A stretch of 64,000 bases of DNA from Ruegeria sp. HKCCSA071 (GTDB lineage Bacteria; Pseudomonadota; Alphaproteobacteria; Rhodobacterales; Rhodobacteraceae), in contig NZ_JAEDOX010000001.1 of NCBI RefSeq assembly GCF_017872555.1, positions 62,001 through 126,000 of the forward strand, in the 5' to 3' direction. Every line of letters starts with the position of its first letter. Positions within the stretch are counted from its first letter, which is position 1. Of the stretch, positions 45,201-53,967 are shown one piece after another. The position numbers and the translations under genes are program-made. The notes under the pieces are model-generated. The model made no database searches and was not told where the DNA came from. It saw only the letters and a program-made list of their open reading frames with translations.

Positions 45201-46054
45201 ACCGGTATCCGGTCCAGTGCGGTTTGCGCGCGAATGGCCTCATCCCGCAGAACGGGCCAATCAGGCACATCAGTGTCCCATTCGATCAGAACGGGTTTTG
45301 GCCCCGAACGCTCCAGCACATAATCCAGCAGGGTCCACACCGGATCGACCACTTCACGTCCGTGACTGTCGATCAGCAGCGGATGACCGTGATCGTCTTC
45401 ATCCTCGTCATGACCGCCAAGGTGGATTTCCGACACCTTTTCAATCGGATAGGCGTCAATATAGCCTTTTGGTGAGAAGTCCAGATTGGTGGCCGAGACA
45501 AAGACATTGTTTACGTCCAGCAACAAGCCGCAACCGGTGCGCTTGGCAATCTCCCTCAGAAAATCAGGTTCGGACCAGGTGCTTTCCTCGAAGGCCAGAT
45601 AGCTGGACGGGTTTTCCAGCAGCATCTGACGCCCGACGGTGTGCTGGACCTGATCGATATGTTCACAAACCCGCGCAAGAGTTTCGTCGGTATAGGGCAG
45701 GGGCAGCAGATCGTTGTAGAAATGGCTGTCATGGGTAGACCAGGCCAAATGTTCGGAAAAGCTTGCAGGGTTCAGCCAGCCGACCAGGTGTTTCAACCGG
45801 GCCAAATGATCGGAGTCCAGCGCGCCTTCACCACCAATGGACAGGCCAACGCCATGGACCGAGATTGGGAACTTTTCGGAAAGGTGGCGCAGTTGTGCCA
45901 AGGGTCGCCCGCCGTCGCCCATATAATTCTCGGCATGGATTTCCAACCATGCGACGGGCTGTGCGTGTTCAAGTATCTGAGCGAAGTGTTGCGGCTTGTA
46001 ACCAACGCCCGGCGCTGCGGGCAAGCGGTTTGACCGGTGGGTGTCATCCAACAT
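45197..46054 (-). CDS. bufB: DUF692 multinuclear non-heme iron oxygenase (BufB-like)
   Basis: The 285-residue TIM-barrel protein has the family motifs PGVGYKPQHF, WLEIHAENYMGDGG, SVHGVGLSIGG, NPSSYLAFEE, LLLDVNNVFVSATN and IHLGGHDEDED, with the His/Glu/Asp metal ligands in place. MNIO enzymes oxidise cysteine residues of small precursors; for bufferins the products are thiooxazoles that bind copper. The ATG at 46054 follows AAGGA by eight bases. It lies downstream of the small cysteine-rich precursor and is coupled to bufC. Confidence 0.92.
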   Translation of the reverse strand: MLDDTHRSNRLPAAPGVGYKPQHFAQILEHAQPVAWLEIHAENYMGDGGRPLAQLRHLSEKFPISVHGVGLSIGGEGALDSDHLARLKHLVGWLNPASFSEHLAWSTHDSHFYNDLLPLPYTDETLARVCEHIDQVQHTVGRQMLLENPSSYLAFEESTWSEPDFLREIAKRTGCGLLLDVNNVFVSATNLDFSPKGYIDAYPIEKVSEIHLGGHDEDEDDHGHPLLIDSHGREVVDPVWTLLDYVLERSGPKPVLIEWDTDVPDWPVLRDEAIRAQTALDRIPV

Positions 46055-46083
46055 GGGCCAGTTCCTTGATCACGAAAGGGAAA

Positions 46084-46105
46084 GGGCGGGCGATGGTGCC
46101 CGCCC
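46084..46105 (-). promoter_or_regulatory. Hairpin between precursor and enzyme genes of the bufferin operon
   Basis: GGGCGGGC and GCCCGCCC form a perfect 8-bp GC stem around a six-base loop, in the 72-base gap between bufA and bufB. On the transcript TTTCCCTTTCG follows, a partial T-run. It could be a leaky terminator or a 3' stabiliser that lets precursor mRNA exceed enzyme mRNA. Confidence 0.65.
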
Positions 46106-46126
46106 CTTGAAATCGTCAGGCCAGTC

Positions 46127-46429
46127 TTATGCCGGCAGGTCGCGGTCCAGCGCTTCCAGCGAACCTTTGCGCGGTGTGCCGTTTGCTTCCGCAGGCAATT
46201 CGATGTCGGCGCAGGTGCCTGCGTCAACCAAGGTCCATGCGTTGCCCTGATAATCAACGGTCGAGGTGCCCGCGCAGGTGGTGCCGGGCCCTGCGGCACA
46301 GTCGTTCTGACCGGCCAGCGATACGCCATAGCACTTTTCTTTTGCCTGTGCGCTTGCTGTGGTTGCGACACCCGATACGGCGGCTGCGACTGCGGTTGCG
46401 ATAACCAGGGACTTAGCTGTGTTCGACAT
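46127..46429 (-). CDS. bufA: Bufferin-type metallophore precursor (DUF2282, BufA1-like)
   Basis: The 100-residue precursor has a Sec signal peptide ([19 protein letters not shown]), so the product goes to the periplasm. The mature part holds four cysteines at 33, 44, 52 and 73 in the conserved motifs [24 protein letters not shown] and [13 protein letters not shown]2282 proteins of this type are modified by the DUF692/DUF2063 pair at central cysteines and sequester copper. AGAGGA precedes the ATG. It is the first gene of the operon, and a hairpin follows it. Confidence 0.9.
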   Translation of the reverse strand: MSNTAKSLVIATAVAAAVSGVATTASAQAKEKCYGVSLAGQNDCAAGPGTTCAGTSTVDYQGNAWTLVDAGTCADIELPAEANGTPRKGSLEALDRDLPA

Positions 46430-46601
46430 CTCGGTAATCCTCTTGATGACTGGGTATGTCTGCTTGTGACAATGACAAAGGTAGTGGCTTGGTGGGCAGA
46501 GTTGAATTCACGAGCCCGTGTCTCACAAGCGCGTCATGGGGCGGCCTGCCCCCTTGCAGCGTAATACACTGTTTTTGATGAAGAAAGGGTGAAATGTTAC
46601 A
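46430..46601. other. Promoter region of the bufferin operon
   Basis: The 221 bases between bufA and thrS hold the presumed bufA promoter on the minus strand and the hairpin described next. No metal-regulator box is recognisable to me. Confidence 0.4.
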
Positions 46602-46633
46602 ATCCGACCCCTTAGGAGGGGTCGGATTTTTTT
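46602..46633 (+). terminator. Intrinsic terminator pointing to the plus strand, no plus-strand gene before it
   Basis: ATCCGACCCC and GGGGTCGGAT form a 10-bp stem with a TTAGGA loop and seven T residues follow on the plus strand. The T-run is on the wrong side to be an ideal terminator for thrS (minus strand), where only TTG follows the stem. It may still end thrS, or it may end an undescribed small RNA transcribed from the bufA side. Confidence 0.75.
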
Positions 46634-46650
46634 GGAAATGGTGCTGTTTG

Positions 46651-48609
46651 TTACAGCAGATCTGGCGGGGTGGCGGCGTGTGCCAGCTCTTTTGTTACAA
46701 CATCAAGCGGTTGTACCTGGGTCTGTTTTTCACCCAGTCGCCGCACGCTTACGGTGCGTTCGTCAACTTCGCGGTGACCGACGGCCAGAATTACAGGTAC
46801 TTTGCCGACCGAATGCTCACGGACCTTATAGTTGATCTTTTCATTGCGGATGTCGGCCTCGGCCCGCACACCCGCAGCACGCAGGGTTTCGACCACTTCG
46901 GTGACATAGTCGTCCGCGTCGGACGTGATGGACGCGACGACGACCTGACGCGGGGCCAGCCAGAACGGCAATTTGCCTGCGTGTTCCTCGATCAAGATAC
47001 CGATGAAGCGTTCGAACGAACCAAGTGTTGCGCGGTGCAGCATGACCGGGCGGTGCTTGGCCCCGTCGGCGCCGATATAGGTGGCATCCAGCCGTTCGGG
47101 CAGAACGAAATCGACCTGGAAGGTGCCGCATTGCCAGTCACGCCCGATGGCGTCCGTCAGCACGAATTCCAGTTTCGGACCATAGAATGCACCTTCGCCC
47201 GGGTTCAGTTCCGGTTCGATCCCGGCGGCACGGGTGGCGGACAAAAGCGCCGCTTCGGCCTTGTCCCAGACATCGTCCGATCCGGCGCGGGTTTCGGGAC
47301 GGTCTGAGAACTTCACCGAAAAATCCTCGAATCCCAGATCCTTGTAGATCACACTGAGGAAACGGATGAATTCGGCGGTCTCCGCCTCGATCTGTTCTTC
47401 GGTTGAAAAGATGTGGGCGTCGTCCTGCGTGAACCCACGCACCCGCATGATGCCATGCAACGCGCCAGAGGGTTCGTACCGGTTGCACGACCCGAACTCG
47501 GCCATGCGCAGCGGCAGGTCGCGATAGGATTTCAGGCCTTGCTTGAAAATCTCGACATGGCAGGGGCAGTTCATCGGTTTGAGCGCGTTGACGGCCTTTT
47601 CACGGGCATGTTCCTCGTCCACTTCGACGATGAACATGTTCTCCTGATACTTGTCCCAGTGGCCTGAACGTTCCCACAGTTTGCGGTCAACGACTTGCGG
47701 CGTGTTTACCTCAACATACCCACCCTTGCGCTGCTGACGGCGCATGTAATCCTGCAACTGGGTGTAGATGGACCAGCCATTGGGGTGCCAGAAGATCTGA
47801 CCGGGGGCTTCTTCCTGCATGTGAAACAGGTCCATCTCGCGGCCCAGTTTGCGGTGGTCGCGCTTTGCGGCCTCTTCCAGCATATGCAGGTGGTCTTTCA
47901 GCTTTTCCTTGCCGGTGAAGGCCACGCCGTAGATGCGTTGCAGCATCGCGCGGTTGCTGTCGCCGCGCCAATAGGCACCGGCGATGGACATCAGCTTGAA
48001 CGCATCACCGGGAACCTGACCGGTATGTTGCAGATGCGGACCGCGGCACAAATCCTGCCAGTGGCCGTGCCAGTACATGCGCAACGGCTCATCCCCGGGA
48101 ATGGCTTCGATCAGCTCGACCTTGTAGGGCTCGTTATTGGCCTTGTAGAACTCGATGGCCCGTTCGCGGTCCCAAACCTCGGTGGTGACAGGGTCGCGCT
48201 TGTTGATGATCTCTTTCATCTTTTTCTCGATGAGACCAAGATCTTCGGGCGTGAACGGTTCGTCCCGGTCGAAGTCATAATACCAGCCGTTTTCGATAAC
48301 GGGTCCGATGGTGACCTTGGTCGCAGGCCAGATTTCCTGCACGGCGCGGGCCATGATGTGGGCCAGATCGTGGCGGATCAACTCGTTGGCCTGGACGTCA
48401 TCCTTCATGGTGTGGATGGCAATCTGTGCATCGGCTTCGATGGGCCATTGCAGGTCCCAGTGCTTGCCGTCAACGGTGGCTGAGATGGCTTTTTTGGCCA
48501 GCGAACTTGAAATATCGGCAGCCACCTGCGCAGGCGTAACCCCTGCGTCATATGAACGTGCATTGCCATCTGGGAAAGTGAGAGAGACGGATTTTGAATC
48601 CAGGGCCAT
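46651..48609 (-). CDS. thrS: Threonyl-tRNA synthetase
   Basis: From ATG 48609, after GAGGAGA, the 652-residue class II synthetase has a TGS domain (residues 1-65), the editing domain with [13 protein letters not shown], and the catalytic core with [32 protein letters not shown] and [11 protein letters not shown], plus an anticodon-binding domain. It charges tRNA-Thr and edits Ser-tRNA-Thr. The upstream frame to 48639 has no ribosome binding site and is not used. Confidence 0.97.
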   Translation of the reverse strand: MALDSKSVSLTFPDGNARSYDAGVTPAQVAADISSSLAKKAISATVDGKHWDLQWPIEADAQIAIHTMKDDVQANELIRHDLAHIMARAVQEIWPATKVTIGPVIENGWYYDFDRDEPFTPEDLGLIEKKMKEIINKRDPVTTEVWDRERAIEFYKANNEPYKVELIEAIPGDEPLRMYWHGHWQDLCRGPHLQHTGQVPGDAFKLMSIAGAYWRGDSNRAMLQRIYGVAFTGKEKLKDHLHMLEEAAKRDHRKLGREMDLFHMQEEAPGQIFWHPNGWSIYTQLQDYMRRQQRKGGYVEVNTPQVVDRKLWERSGHWDKYQENMFIVEVDEEHAREKAVNALKPMNCPCHVEIFKQGLKSYRDLPLRMAEFGSCNRYEPSGALHGIMRVRGFTQDDAHIFSTEEQIEAETAEFIRFLSVIYKDLGFEDFSVKFSDRPETRAGSDDVWDKAEAALLSATRAAGIEPELNPGEGAFYGPKLEFVLTDAIGRDWQCGTFQVDFVLPERLDATYIGADGAKHRPVMLHRATLGSFERFIGILIEEHAGKLPFWLAPRQVVVASITSDADDYVTEVVETLRAAGVRAEADIRNEKINYKVREHSVGKVPVILAVGHREVDERTVSVRRLGEKQTQVQPLDVVTKELAHAATPPDLL

Positions 48610-48803
48610 GTCGGCTCTCCTCGTCGGTTTGGCGCCCACTGAACGCCCGGTTGCGGGTTATTTGCGTTTGGCTGATGTGGCAGGTGCAGCATTTCCTGTC
48701 AAGGGTCGTAGGGGACCGTCACTGACGCCACGACACCCAGAATTCGGGAATTGCGACCAACGGGCTGCCGTGCATGATGTTACCCAAAGCGTAAGAGGGT
48801 TTC

Positions 48804-49553
48804 ATGGCGGCGACGGATTTTCTGGAAACGGCACAAGGGCGGCGACTGGCTTATCACAAGACCGAAGGGGCAGGGCCGACCATCGTTTTTCTGGGTGGGC
48901 TCATGTCGGATATGGAAGGCACCAAGGCAGTCCATCTGGAAGCTTGGGCGCAGGCGCGGGGGCGGGCCTTTTTGCGGTTTGATTATTCCGGCCATGGCGA
49001 AAGCTCTGGCGCGTTCAAGGATGGCTGCATTGGGGATTGGCATGAGGACACGGTCGCTGCGGTCGATGCCTTGACCAAAGGGCCGCTGATCGTTGTCGGC
49101 TCGTCCATGGGAGGGTGGCAGGCGCTTTTGCTGGCCAAGGCCATGCCGGACCGGATAGCAGGTATGGTCACGATCGCCGCCGCGCCGGATTTCACGGAAG
49201 ATGGCTATTGGGCTTCATTCACCGATAACCAGAAAGCCGCCCTGGAAACTGACGGGCATGTCGAGTTGCCGTCCGATTACATGGAACCTTACATCGTTAC
49301 CAAACGGATGATCGAAGATGGGCGGCAGCGCCTTGTACTGCGCGACACGTTGAACCTACCGTTCAAGGTTCGTTTCCTACAGGGAACAGCGGATACAGCC
49401 GTTTCGACTGAAACGGCCGTTCGGCTGCTGGACCACGCAACAGGGCCGGACATGCAGCTTCTTTTGGTCAAAGATGCCGATCACAGGTTCTCGGATGATG
49501 CATGTCTTGGCAGGATCGAGGCGGCGGTTCTGGATGTGTTGGGAGACGCGTGA
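48804..49553 (+). CDS. Alpha/beta hydrolase, ABHD10/thioesterase-like
   Basis: This 249-residue protein has the serine elbow VGSSMGGWQAL near residue 97, the oxyanion region FLGGLMSDMEGTKA and the catalytic histidine in KDADHRFS. The pattern resembles ABHD10/mycophenolic-acid-acyl-glucuronide esterase and palmitoyl-protein thioesterases. The actual substrate is unknown. Its stop overlaps the next start (TGATG), so at least three genes are co-translated. Confidence 0.8.
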   Translation: MAATDFLETAQGRRLAYHKTEGAGPTIVFLGGLMSDMEGTKAVHLEAWAQARGRAFLRFDYSGHGESSGAFKDGCIGDWHEDTVAAVDALTKGPLIVVGSSMGGWQALLLAKAMPDRIAGMVTIAAAPDFTEDGYWASFTDNQKAALETDGHVELPSDYMEPYIVTKRMIEDGRQRLVLRDTLNLPFKVRFLQGTADTAVSTETAVRLLDHATGPDMQLLLVKDADHRFSDDACLGRIEAAVLDVLGDA

Positions 49554-50545
49554 TGCGGCGTTTTGGAAGGCTTCTGGGGCGCTTGTTCCTTGCGTTGATT
49601 GCCGTCGGTGGCCTTATCTACTGGTTTGGCCCGCGCGAAGAGGTGAACCTGAGCCCAAGCTTTGATCCTCGAAAGTTTGGTGAGGGCGTACAGGTTTATT
49701 TCGAAAGCACCGAAGCCGCGTTTGACGATATCGTTCCGGGTGTCGAAAAACGAGTGATCTGGCAGGATGGTTATAACGAGCGGCGCACCCCGTATTCCGT
49801 TCTTTACATCCATGGCTTTTCAGCAAGTTCCGAGGAAACCCGGCCAGTGCCGGACCTTGTGGCAGACGCGCTGGGGGCCAATCTGGTTTACACACGCTTG
49901 CAAGGTCACGGGCGAACCGGATCAGCCATGGCAGAAGGCACTGCCTCGGGCTGGATGCTGGACACTGCCGAGGGATTGGCAGCCGCACGTGCTGTTGGGG
50001 ACAAGGTGATCGTGATCTCAACGTCGACCGGTGCGACGCTTGCAGCCGCCGCTGCTTTGGATGCCAGCCTCAGCGAAGACGTTGTCGGCATGGTCTTTGT
50101 CTCACCTAATTTTGGGGTCAACACGTCTGCGGCCTGGATCCCCACTTTGCCGTGGGCAAGGGATTGGTTGCCGGTCCTTATGGGGGACGAACGCGATGTA
50201 TCGGGGCCAAACCCGGAAAAGAACAAGTATTGGTCTACTGTCTATCCGTGGGAGTCGGTCGTTCCGATGTCCGTTCTGGTCGAAAAAGTCTATGCGCTGG
50301 ATTTCTCGAATGCCCTGGTGCCCGTGCTGTTCTGGTTCTCGGACAACGATCAGGTGGTGCGCCCTGACCGCACACACGAGGTCGCCGAAGCGTGGGGTGC
50401 GCCAGCATCCGTCAAATTGGTGACAATGGGCCCCGAGGATGATCCGTCATCTCATGTCATAGCTGGCCGCCTGATGTCGCCAGGGCAGACCGGCGCGGCT
50501 GTGGCCGGTATTCTGGATTGGCTAAAAGGGCTGGGGGTGGAATGA
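49553..50545 (+). CDS. Membrane-anchored alpha/beta hydrolase
   Basis: The 330-residue protein starts with a transmembrane segment (LGRLFLALIAVGGLIYWF), followed by a hydrolase domain with SVLYIHGFSASSEETRP, a nucleophile elbow VISTSTGATLA (Ser in a non-canonical STSTG), an acid in FWFSDNDQVV and a histidine in SSHVIAGR. The non-standard elbow lacks the first glycine. It lies between two overlapping genes. The chain should face the periplasm. Confidence 0.78.
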   Translation: MRRFGRLLGRLFLALIAVGGLIYWFGPREEVNLSPSFDPRKFGEGVQVYFESTEAAFDDIVPGVEKRVIWQDGYNERRTPYSVLYIHGFSASSEETRPVPDLVADALGANLVYTRLQGHGRTGSAMAEGTASGWMLDTAEGLAAARAVGDKVIVISTSTGATLAAAAALDASLSEDVVGMVFVSPNFGVNTSAAWIPTLPWARDWLPVLMGDERDVSGPNPEKNKYWSTVYPWESVVPMSVLVEKVYALDFSNALVPVLFWFSDNDQVVRPDRTHEVAEAWGAPASVKLVTMGPEDDPSSHVIAGRLMSPGQTGAAVAGILDWLKGLGVE

Positions 50546-51201
50546 TGGCAGCCTCGGGTCGAGGGACGATGCGAAAGCCGGGCAGTATGTGGAGCCTTGA
50601 GACCTTGGGGCGCGTTCGTCTGTCCCGGTATTTCTTCATGCGCGATTTCCTCTATTCCGAGATCGGGAACTTTCACCAGAAACAGAACATTCCAGACAAT
50701 CCTGATCTGGCTATCGAGACGGGACGCGCGTTCTGCGAAACTCTGCTGGACCCGCTGGAAGAGACCTTTGGCAGGATCGCTGTGCGCTCAGGCTATCGCT
50801 CACCGTCGCTAAACAGGTTTGGCAATGAAAACAAACTGAACTGCGCCCGGAATGATCACCCGTTGGAATGCCACATCTGGGATCGTGGGGACGGGGATGC
50901 GCGGATTGCCGGGGCGTCTGTTGTAATTCCGTGGTTTGCAGATCAGCATGCGCAGGGCCGGGATTGGCGGGATCTGGCATGGTGGATGCATGATCACTTG
51001 GATTATTCCGAGATCTGGTTTTTTCCGAAACTCTGCTCTTTCAATTTAGTGTGGCGCCCGAAACCGCAGCGTCGGATTGACAGCTACATTGCGCCACGCG
51101 GATGCCTGCTGAAACCGGGCGCTGAGCCCGAGGAAAGTGCGGCTTCACGGCGGTCCCGCTATGCTGACTTTCCGGCTTTTCGGGCAATCGCCTATCCGTG
51201 A
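50542..51201 (+). CDS. Peptidase M15-like protein
   Basis: Starting at ATG 50542 (ATGA overlap) the protein has 219 residues. The segment IAVRSGYRSPSLNRFGNE is the start of the M15/VanY-like fold, followed by LECHIWDRGDGDARIAG and WWMHDHLDYSEIWFFPKL where the histidine and aspartate residues could bind zinc. The typical HxxxxxxD spacing is not obvious, so activity is unclear. It may act on peptidoglycan or be a degenerate binding protein. It shares the transcript with two hydrolases. Confidence 0.62.
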   Translation: MMAASGRGTMRKPGSMWSLETLGRVRLSRYFFMRDFLYSEIGNFHQKQNIPDNPDLAIETGRAFCETLLDPLEETFGRIAVRSGYRSPSLNRFGNENKLNCARNDHPLECHIWDRGDGDARIAGASVVIPWFADQHAQGRDWRDLAWWMHDHLDYSEIWFFPKLCSFNLVWRPKPQRRIDSYIAPRGCLLKPGAEPEESAASRRSRYADFPAFRAIAYP

Positions 51202-51284
51202 CGTTCCGCTTGTTTGAATGTGATAAACTCTCAACCTGACTACAAACCCAAGGGCTCGGATTACCGAGCATATGGAGCCCCCGC

Positions 51285-52001
51285 GTGATCGAGCCGCTGG
51301 TACTGCTACCTGGACTGATGTGCGATGCCCGACTGTATCGCCCTCAGATCGAGGTGTTTTCGCAGACGCGACCCGTAACCGTTGCGCCGCTCTCAGCAGG
51401 TGAGCGTATCGAAGAGATCGCCTCGGGTCTATTGGACCAACTTCCACATCGGTTTGCACTGGCTGGTTTAAGCATGGGTGGTGTGGTGGCGTTAGAGCTG
51501 ATCCGCCGGGCCCCGGAACGTGTGTCACGCCTGTGCCTGATGGCAACTGATGCGCAGGCGGACACGCCTCAAATTGCCGCCGGTCGCGAAGACCTGATCA
51601 TTGGCGCGCAGGGTGGCCGGTTGGAGGAGGTCATGCGGAAACTTGTGGGGTCCGACACGCTGGCACCGGGCCCGCAGCGTATTCCCATCCTGAACGGCTT
51701 GCTGGCAATGGCACAGGATTTGGGTGTTGAAACCTTCGTGCGTCAGATGCGTGCCCTGCAACGACGCCCGGATCAACAGGCCGCATTGCGCCGCATCAAG
51801 GTGCCCACGTTGGTTCTGTGCGGTGCGCATGACACTCTGACACCGGTTAAACGACATTCTTTCATGGCAGAGCTCATTCCCGGAGCGGAACTGCTGGTTA
51901 TTGAAAAGGCCGGTCACTTACCGACCCTCGAAACGCCCGACATCGTCAATGAGGCGCTGCAAACCTGGTTGGACGCCCAGCAACGGTTTGATTACTGGTA
52001 A
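51285..52001 (+). CDS. Alpha/beta hydrolase
   Basis: The 238-residue protein starts at a GTG at 51285. It has LLPGLMCDARLYRPQ, the serine elbow LAGLSMGGVVALEL (GxSxG), LVLCGAHDTLTPV and the histidine in EKAGHLPTLE, a complete catalytic triad. Members include carboxylesterases and aryl-ester hydrolases. It converges on the DUF6151 gene with a 10-base overlap of the ends. Confidence 0.85.
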   Translation: MIEPLVLLPGLMCDARLYRPQIEVFSQTRPVTVAPLSAGERIEEIASGLLDQLPHRFALAGLSMGGVVALELIRRAPERVSRLCLMATDAQADTPQIAAGREDLIIGAQGGRLEEVMRKLVGSDTLAPGPQRIPILNGLLAMAQDLGVETFVRQMRALQRRPDQQAALRRIKVPTLVLCGAHDTLTPVKRHSFMAELIPGAELLVIEKAGHLPTLETPDIVNEALQTWLDAQQRFDYW

Positions 52002-52579
52002 AGCGTCGCGCGTTCGGTCTTTGAAATGACAGTTGGCGTCACTACGGGTTTACCGGTTTCTCGGTCGAAAAACGGTGTGTTCTTCCATCGCCCAGACAGG
52101 CGCGATCCGACGGCCCTGCGCAACAGTCCAAAAATAGCGGGGCCGGGATTTTCGTGCTTTTGCTTTCCGTTCGGTTGGGGAACAAATCCACGTGTCGTGA
52201 CGGGCCCAAGCGCCGAAGCACCTCCCGCAACCCTGCCGACGATAACGCCAGCAAACGGGAGTTTCGCGGTTTTGGGCGTTGCCGCCAAAGGTGCGTTACA
52301 GCAACTGGCGTACCAACGCAGCATGCCCTTGGGGCTGAGTTGCATCGCCGCAAGATACTGACTTCCGGTGCTGATTTCGATCGCATCCGGTGCGATCTGA
52401 AAAATCTCGACAGGCCCAGGTGCCGGGTCAGGTTGCTTGAAATATAGTTGAGCGGCCCGGCAATCGTGGCAGAAACACTCAACATGTGTCCCTTGCTGAA
52501 CACCGCGGGGTGAAATACGTCCCTGCAAGTTGCCGCATTGGCAGGAAAAGGTGAGGCCATTTTGCGCTGACCCACTCAT
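51992..52579 (-). CDS. DUF6151 cysteine-rich protein (GFA-like zinc fold)
   Basis: The 195-residue protein has paired cysteines arranged as in the glutathione-dependent formaldehyde-activating (GFA/Mss4) fold: FSCQCGN, ECFCHDCRAA and YASCCNAPLAA, which should hold a structural zinc. It lies 5 bases after the phaZ stop and is probably co-transcribed with it. Function is unknown. Confidence 0.75.
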   Translation of the reverse strand: MSGSAQNGLTFSCQCGNLQGRISPRGVQQGTHVECFCHDCRAAQLYFKQPDPAPGPVEIFQIAPDAIEISTGSQYLAAMQLSPKGMLRWYASCCNAPLAATPKTAKLPFAGVIVGRVAGGASALGPVTTRGFVPQPNGKQKHENPGPAIFGLLRRAVGSRLSGRWKNTPFFDRETGKPVVTPTVISKTERATLYQ

Positions 52580-52584
52580 TTCGG

Positions 52585-53856
52585 TTAGGCAACCTTGTTG
52601 GAATTGGCCGCGCGACGGTTTGGTTTCCGCGTATTTTCGTTCATGAAATCAATCACAAGAGGACGAATGTTGTCGCGCCAGCTGCGGCCTGCGAAGATAC
52701 CATAGTGACCGGCGCCGGGTTCAACGTGGCTTGCCTTTTTGCTGTCGGGCAGGCCGGTGCACAAATCCAGCGCAGCAATACACTGGCCGGGTGCGGAAAT
52801 GTCATCATTTGCACCTTCGACAGTCTTCACCGCAACATCGGTAATCTTACTGATGTCCACCTTGTGCCCCGCGACCACGAACTCGTTTCTCGCGATCTCT
52901 CGATTCTTAAAGACCCGCTCGACCGTCGAAAGATAGAACTCGGCTGTCATGTCCATAACGGCCAGGTATTCGTCGTAGAAGCGGTTATGCGCATCCTGAT
53001 CTGAGGCCTCGTCCCGCATGACGCGCTGAATCTGGTCGGAAAACGCTTTGGAGTGACGATCTGCATTCATGGACATGAACGAGGCCAATTGCAGCAGACC
53101 CGGATAGACCATACGTCCAACGCCTTTGTACTTGAAGCCAACGCGCTGGATCATTGTTTCTTCCAACTGGCCCATGGTGACGCGACGGCCAAAGTCTGTC
53201 ACATCGGTCGGCGTTGCGTCCGGATCGACGGGGCCACCAATCAGCGTCAGAGTGCTTGGCTGCGCTTTGGGTTCGATTTCGGCCAGGTATGCCGTTGCGG
53301 CCAATGTCAGAGGCGCAGGTTGGCAAACGGCAACAACATGGGTGTCCGGTCCAAGCTCTTTCATAAAATCTACAAGGTAGAGCGTGTAGTCTTCGACATC
53401 GAATTTACCTGCGGACACAGGGATATCGCGCGCATTATGCCAATCGGTGATGTAGACTTCGCAATTGACCAGAAGGCTTTTGACCGTCGAGCGCAGCAAC
53501 GTTGCATAGTGCCCGGACATCGGGGCAACCAACAGCACTTTGCGGGGTTGTTCTTTCCGGCCATTGACGCGGAAATGTACCAGATCACCAAAAGGGCGTT
53601 CCAGAACAGTCGTGATTTCAACCAGATGATCCTTGCCATCTTCGCAGGTGAACGTGCGAATACCCCAATCGGGCTTTGCAACCATCCGCTGAAACGTACG
53701 CTCGGTAACCTCGCCCCAGGCGGCCATCCAGTTGAATGCGGGGTTCGGCACCATCGAAAACATCGGATAGGACGCCATCGCGCTGGCGGTTGCACCAAGC
53801 CATTGGTTGGTGTTTCGCGCAGTTTCCATCAGGTCGTAGGTCATCATATAGCGCAT
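52585..53856 (-). CDS. phaZ: Intracellular polyhydroxyalkanoate depolymerase
   Basis: From ATG 53856, with AGGAGG eight bases upstream, the protein has 423 residues of the intracellular PHA depolymerase family. It begins MRYMMTYDLMETARNTNQW, then VLLVAPMSGHYATLLRST (likely nucleophile region, Ser114), ITDWHNARDIPVSAGKFD and a C-terminal EPGAGHYGIFAGRSWRD. It degrades stored polyester granules. It is divergent from phaC, with a PhaR-type site between them, and is followed by DUF6151. Confidence 0.94.
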   Translation of the reverse strand: MRYMMTYDLMETARNTNQWLGATASAMASYPMFSMVPNPAFNWMAAWGEVTERTFQRMVAKPDWGIRTFTCEDGKDHLVEITTVLERPFGDLVHFRVNGRKEQPRKVLLVAPMSGHYATLLRSTVKSLLVNCEVYITDWHNARDIPVSAGKFDVEDYTLYLVDFMKELGPDTHVVAVCQPAPLTLAATAYLAEIEPKAQPSTLTLIGGPVDPDATPTDVTDFGRRVTMGQLEETMIQRVGFKYKGVGRMVYPGLLQLASFMSMNADRHSKAFSDQIQRVMRDEASDQDAHNRFYDEYLAVMDMTAEFYLSTVERVFKNREIARNEFVVAGHKVDISKITDVAVKTVEGANDDISAPGQCIAALDLCTGLPDSKKASHVEPGAGHYGIFAGRSWRDNIRPLVIDFMNENTRKPNRRAANSNKVA

Positions 53857-53932
53857 AAACGGGGCCTCCTGAGTGTCAGCCTGATAGTTCGGACCATTCG
53901 TCGCTTTGCCCCCCAGCACCCACGACGTTATT

Positions 53933-53943
53933 CTGCATAGCAG
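53933..53943. promoter_or_regulatory. CTGC-N3-GCAG site in the phaZ/phaC divergent region
   Basis: CTGCATAGCAG is a perfect inverted repeat of the form CTGC-N3-GCAG, 25 bases upstream of phaC. The same form occurs twice before phaP. It agrees with the PhaR consensus reported for Rhodobacter sphaeroides, as I recall it. Confidence 0.65.
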
Positions 53944-53967
53944 CGAGGTTAGGGGGGAATTGTTAAA

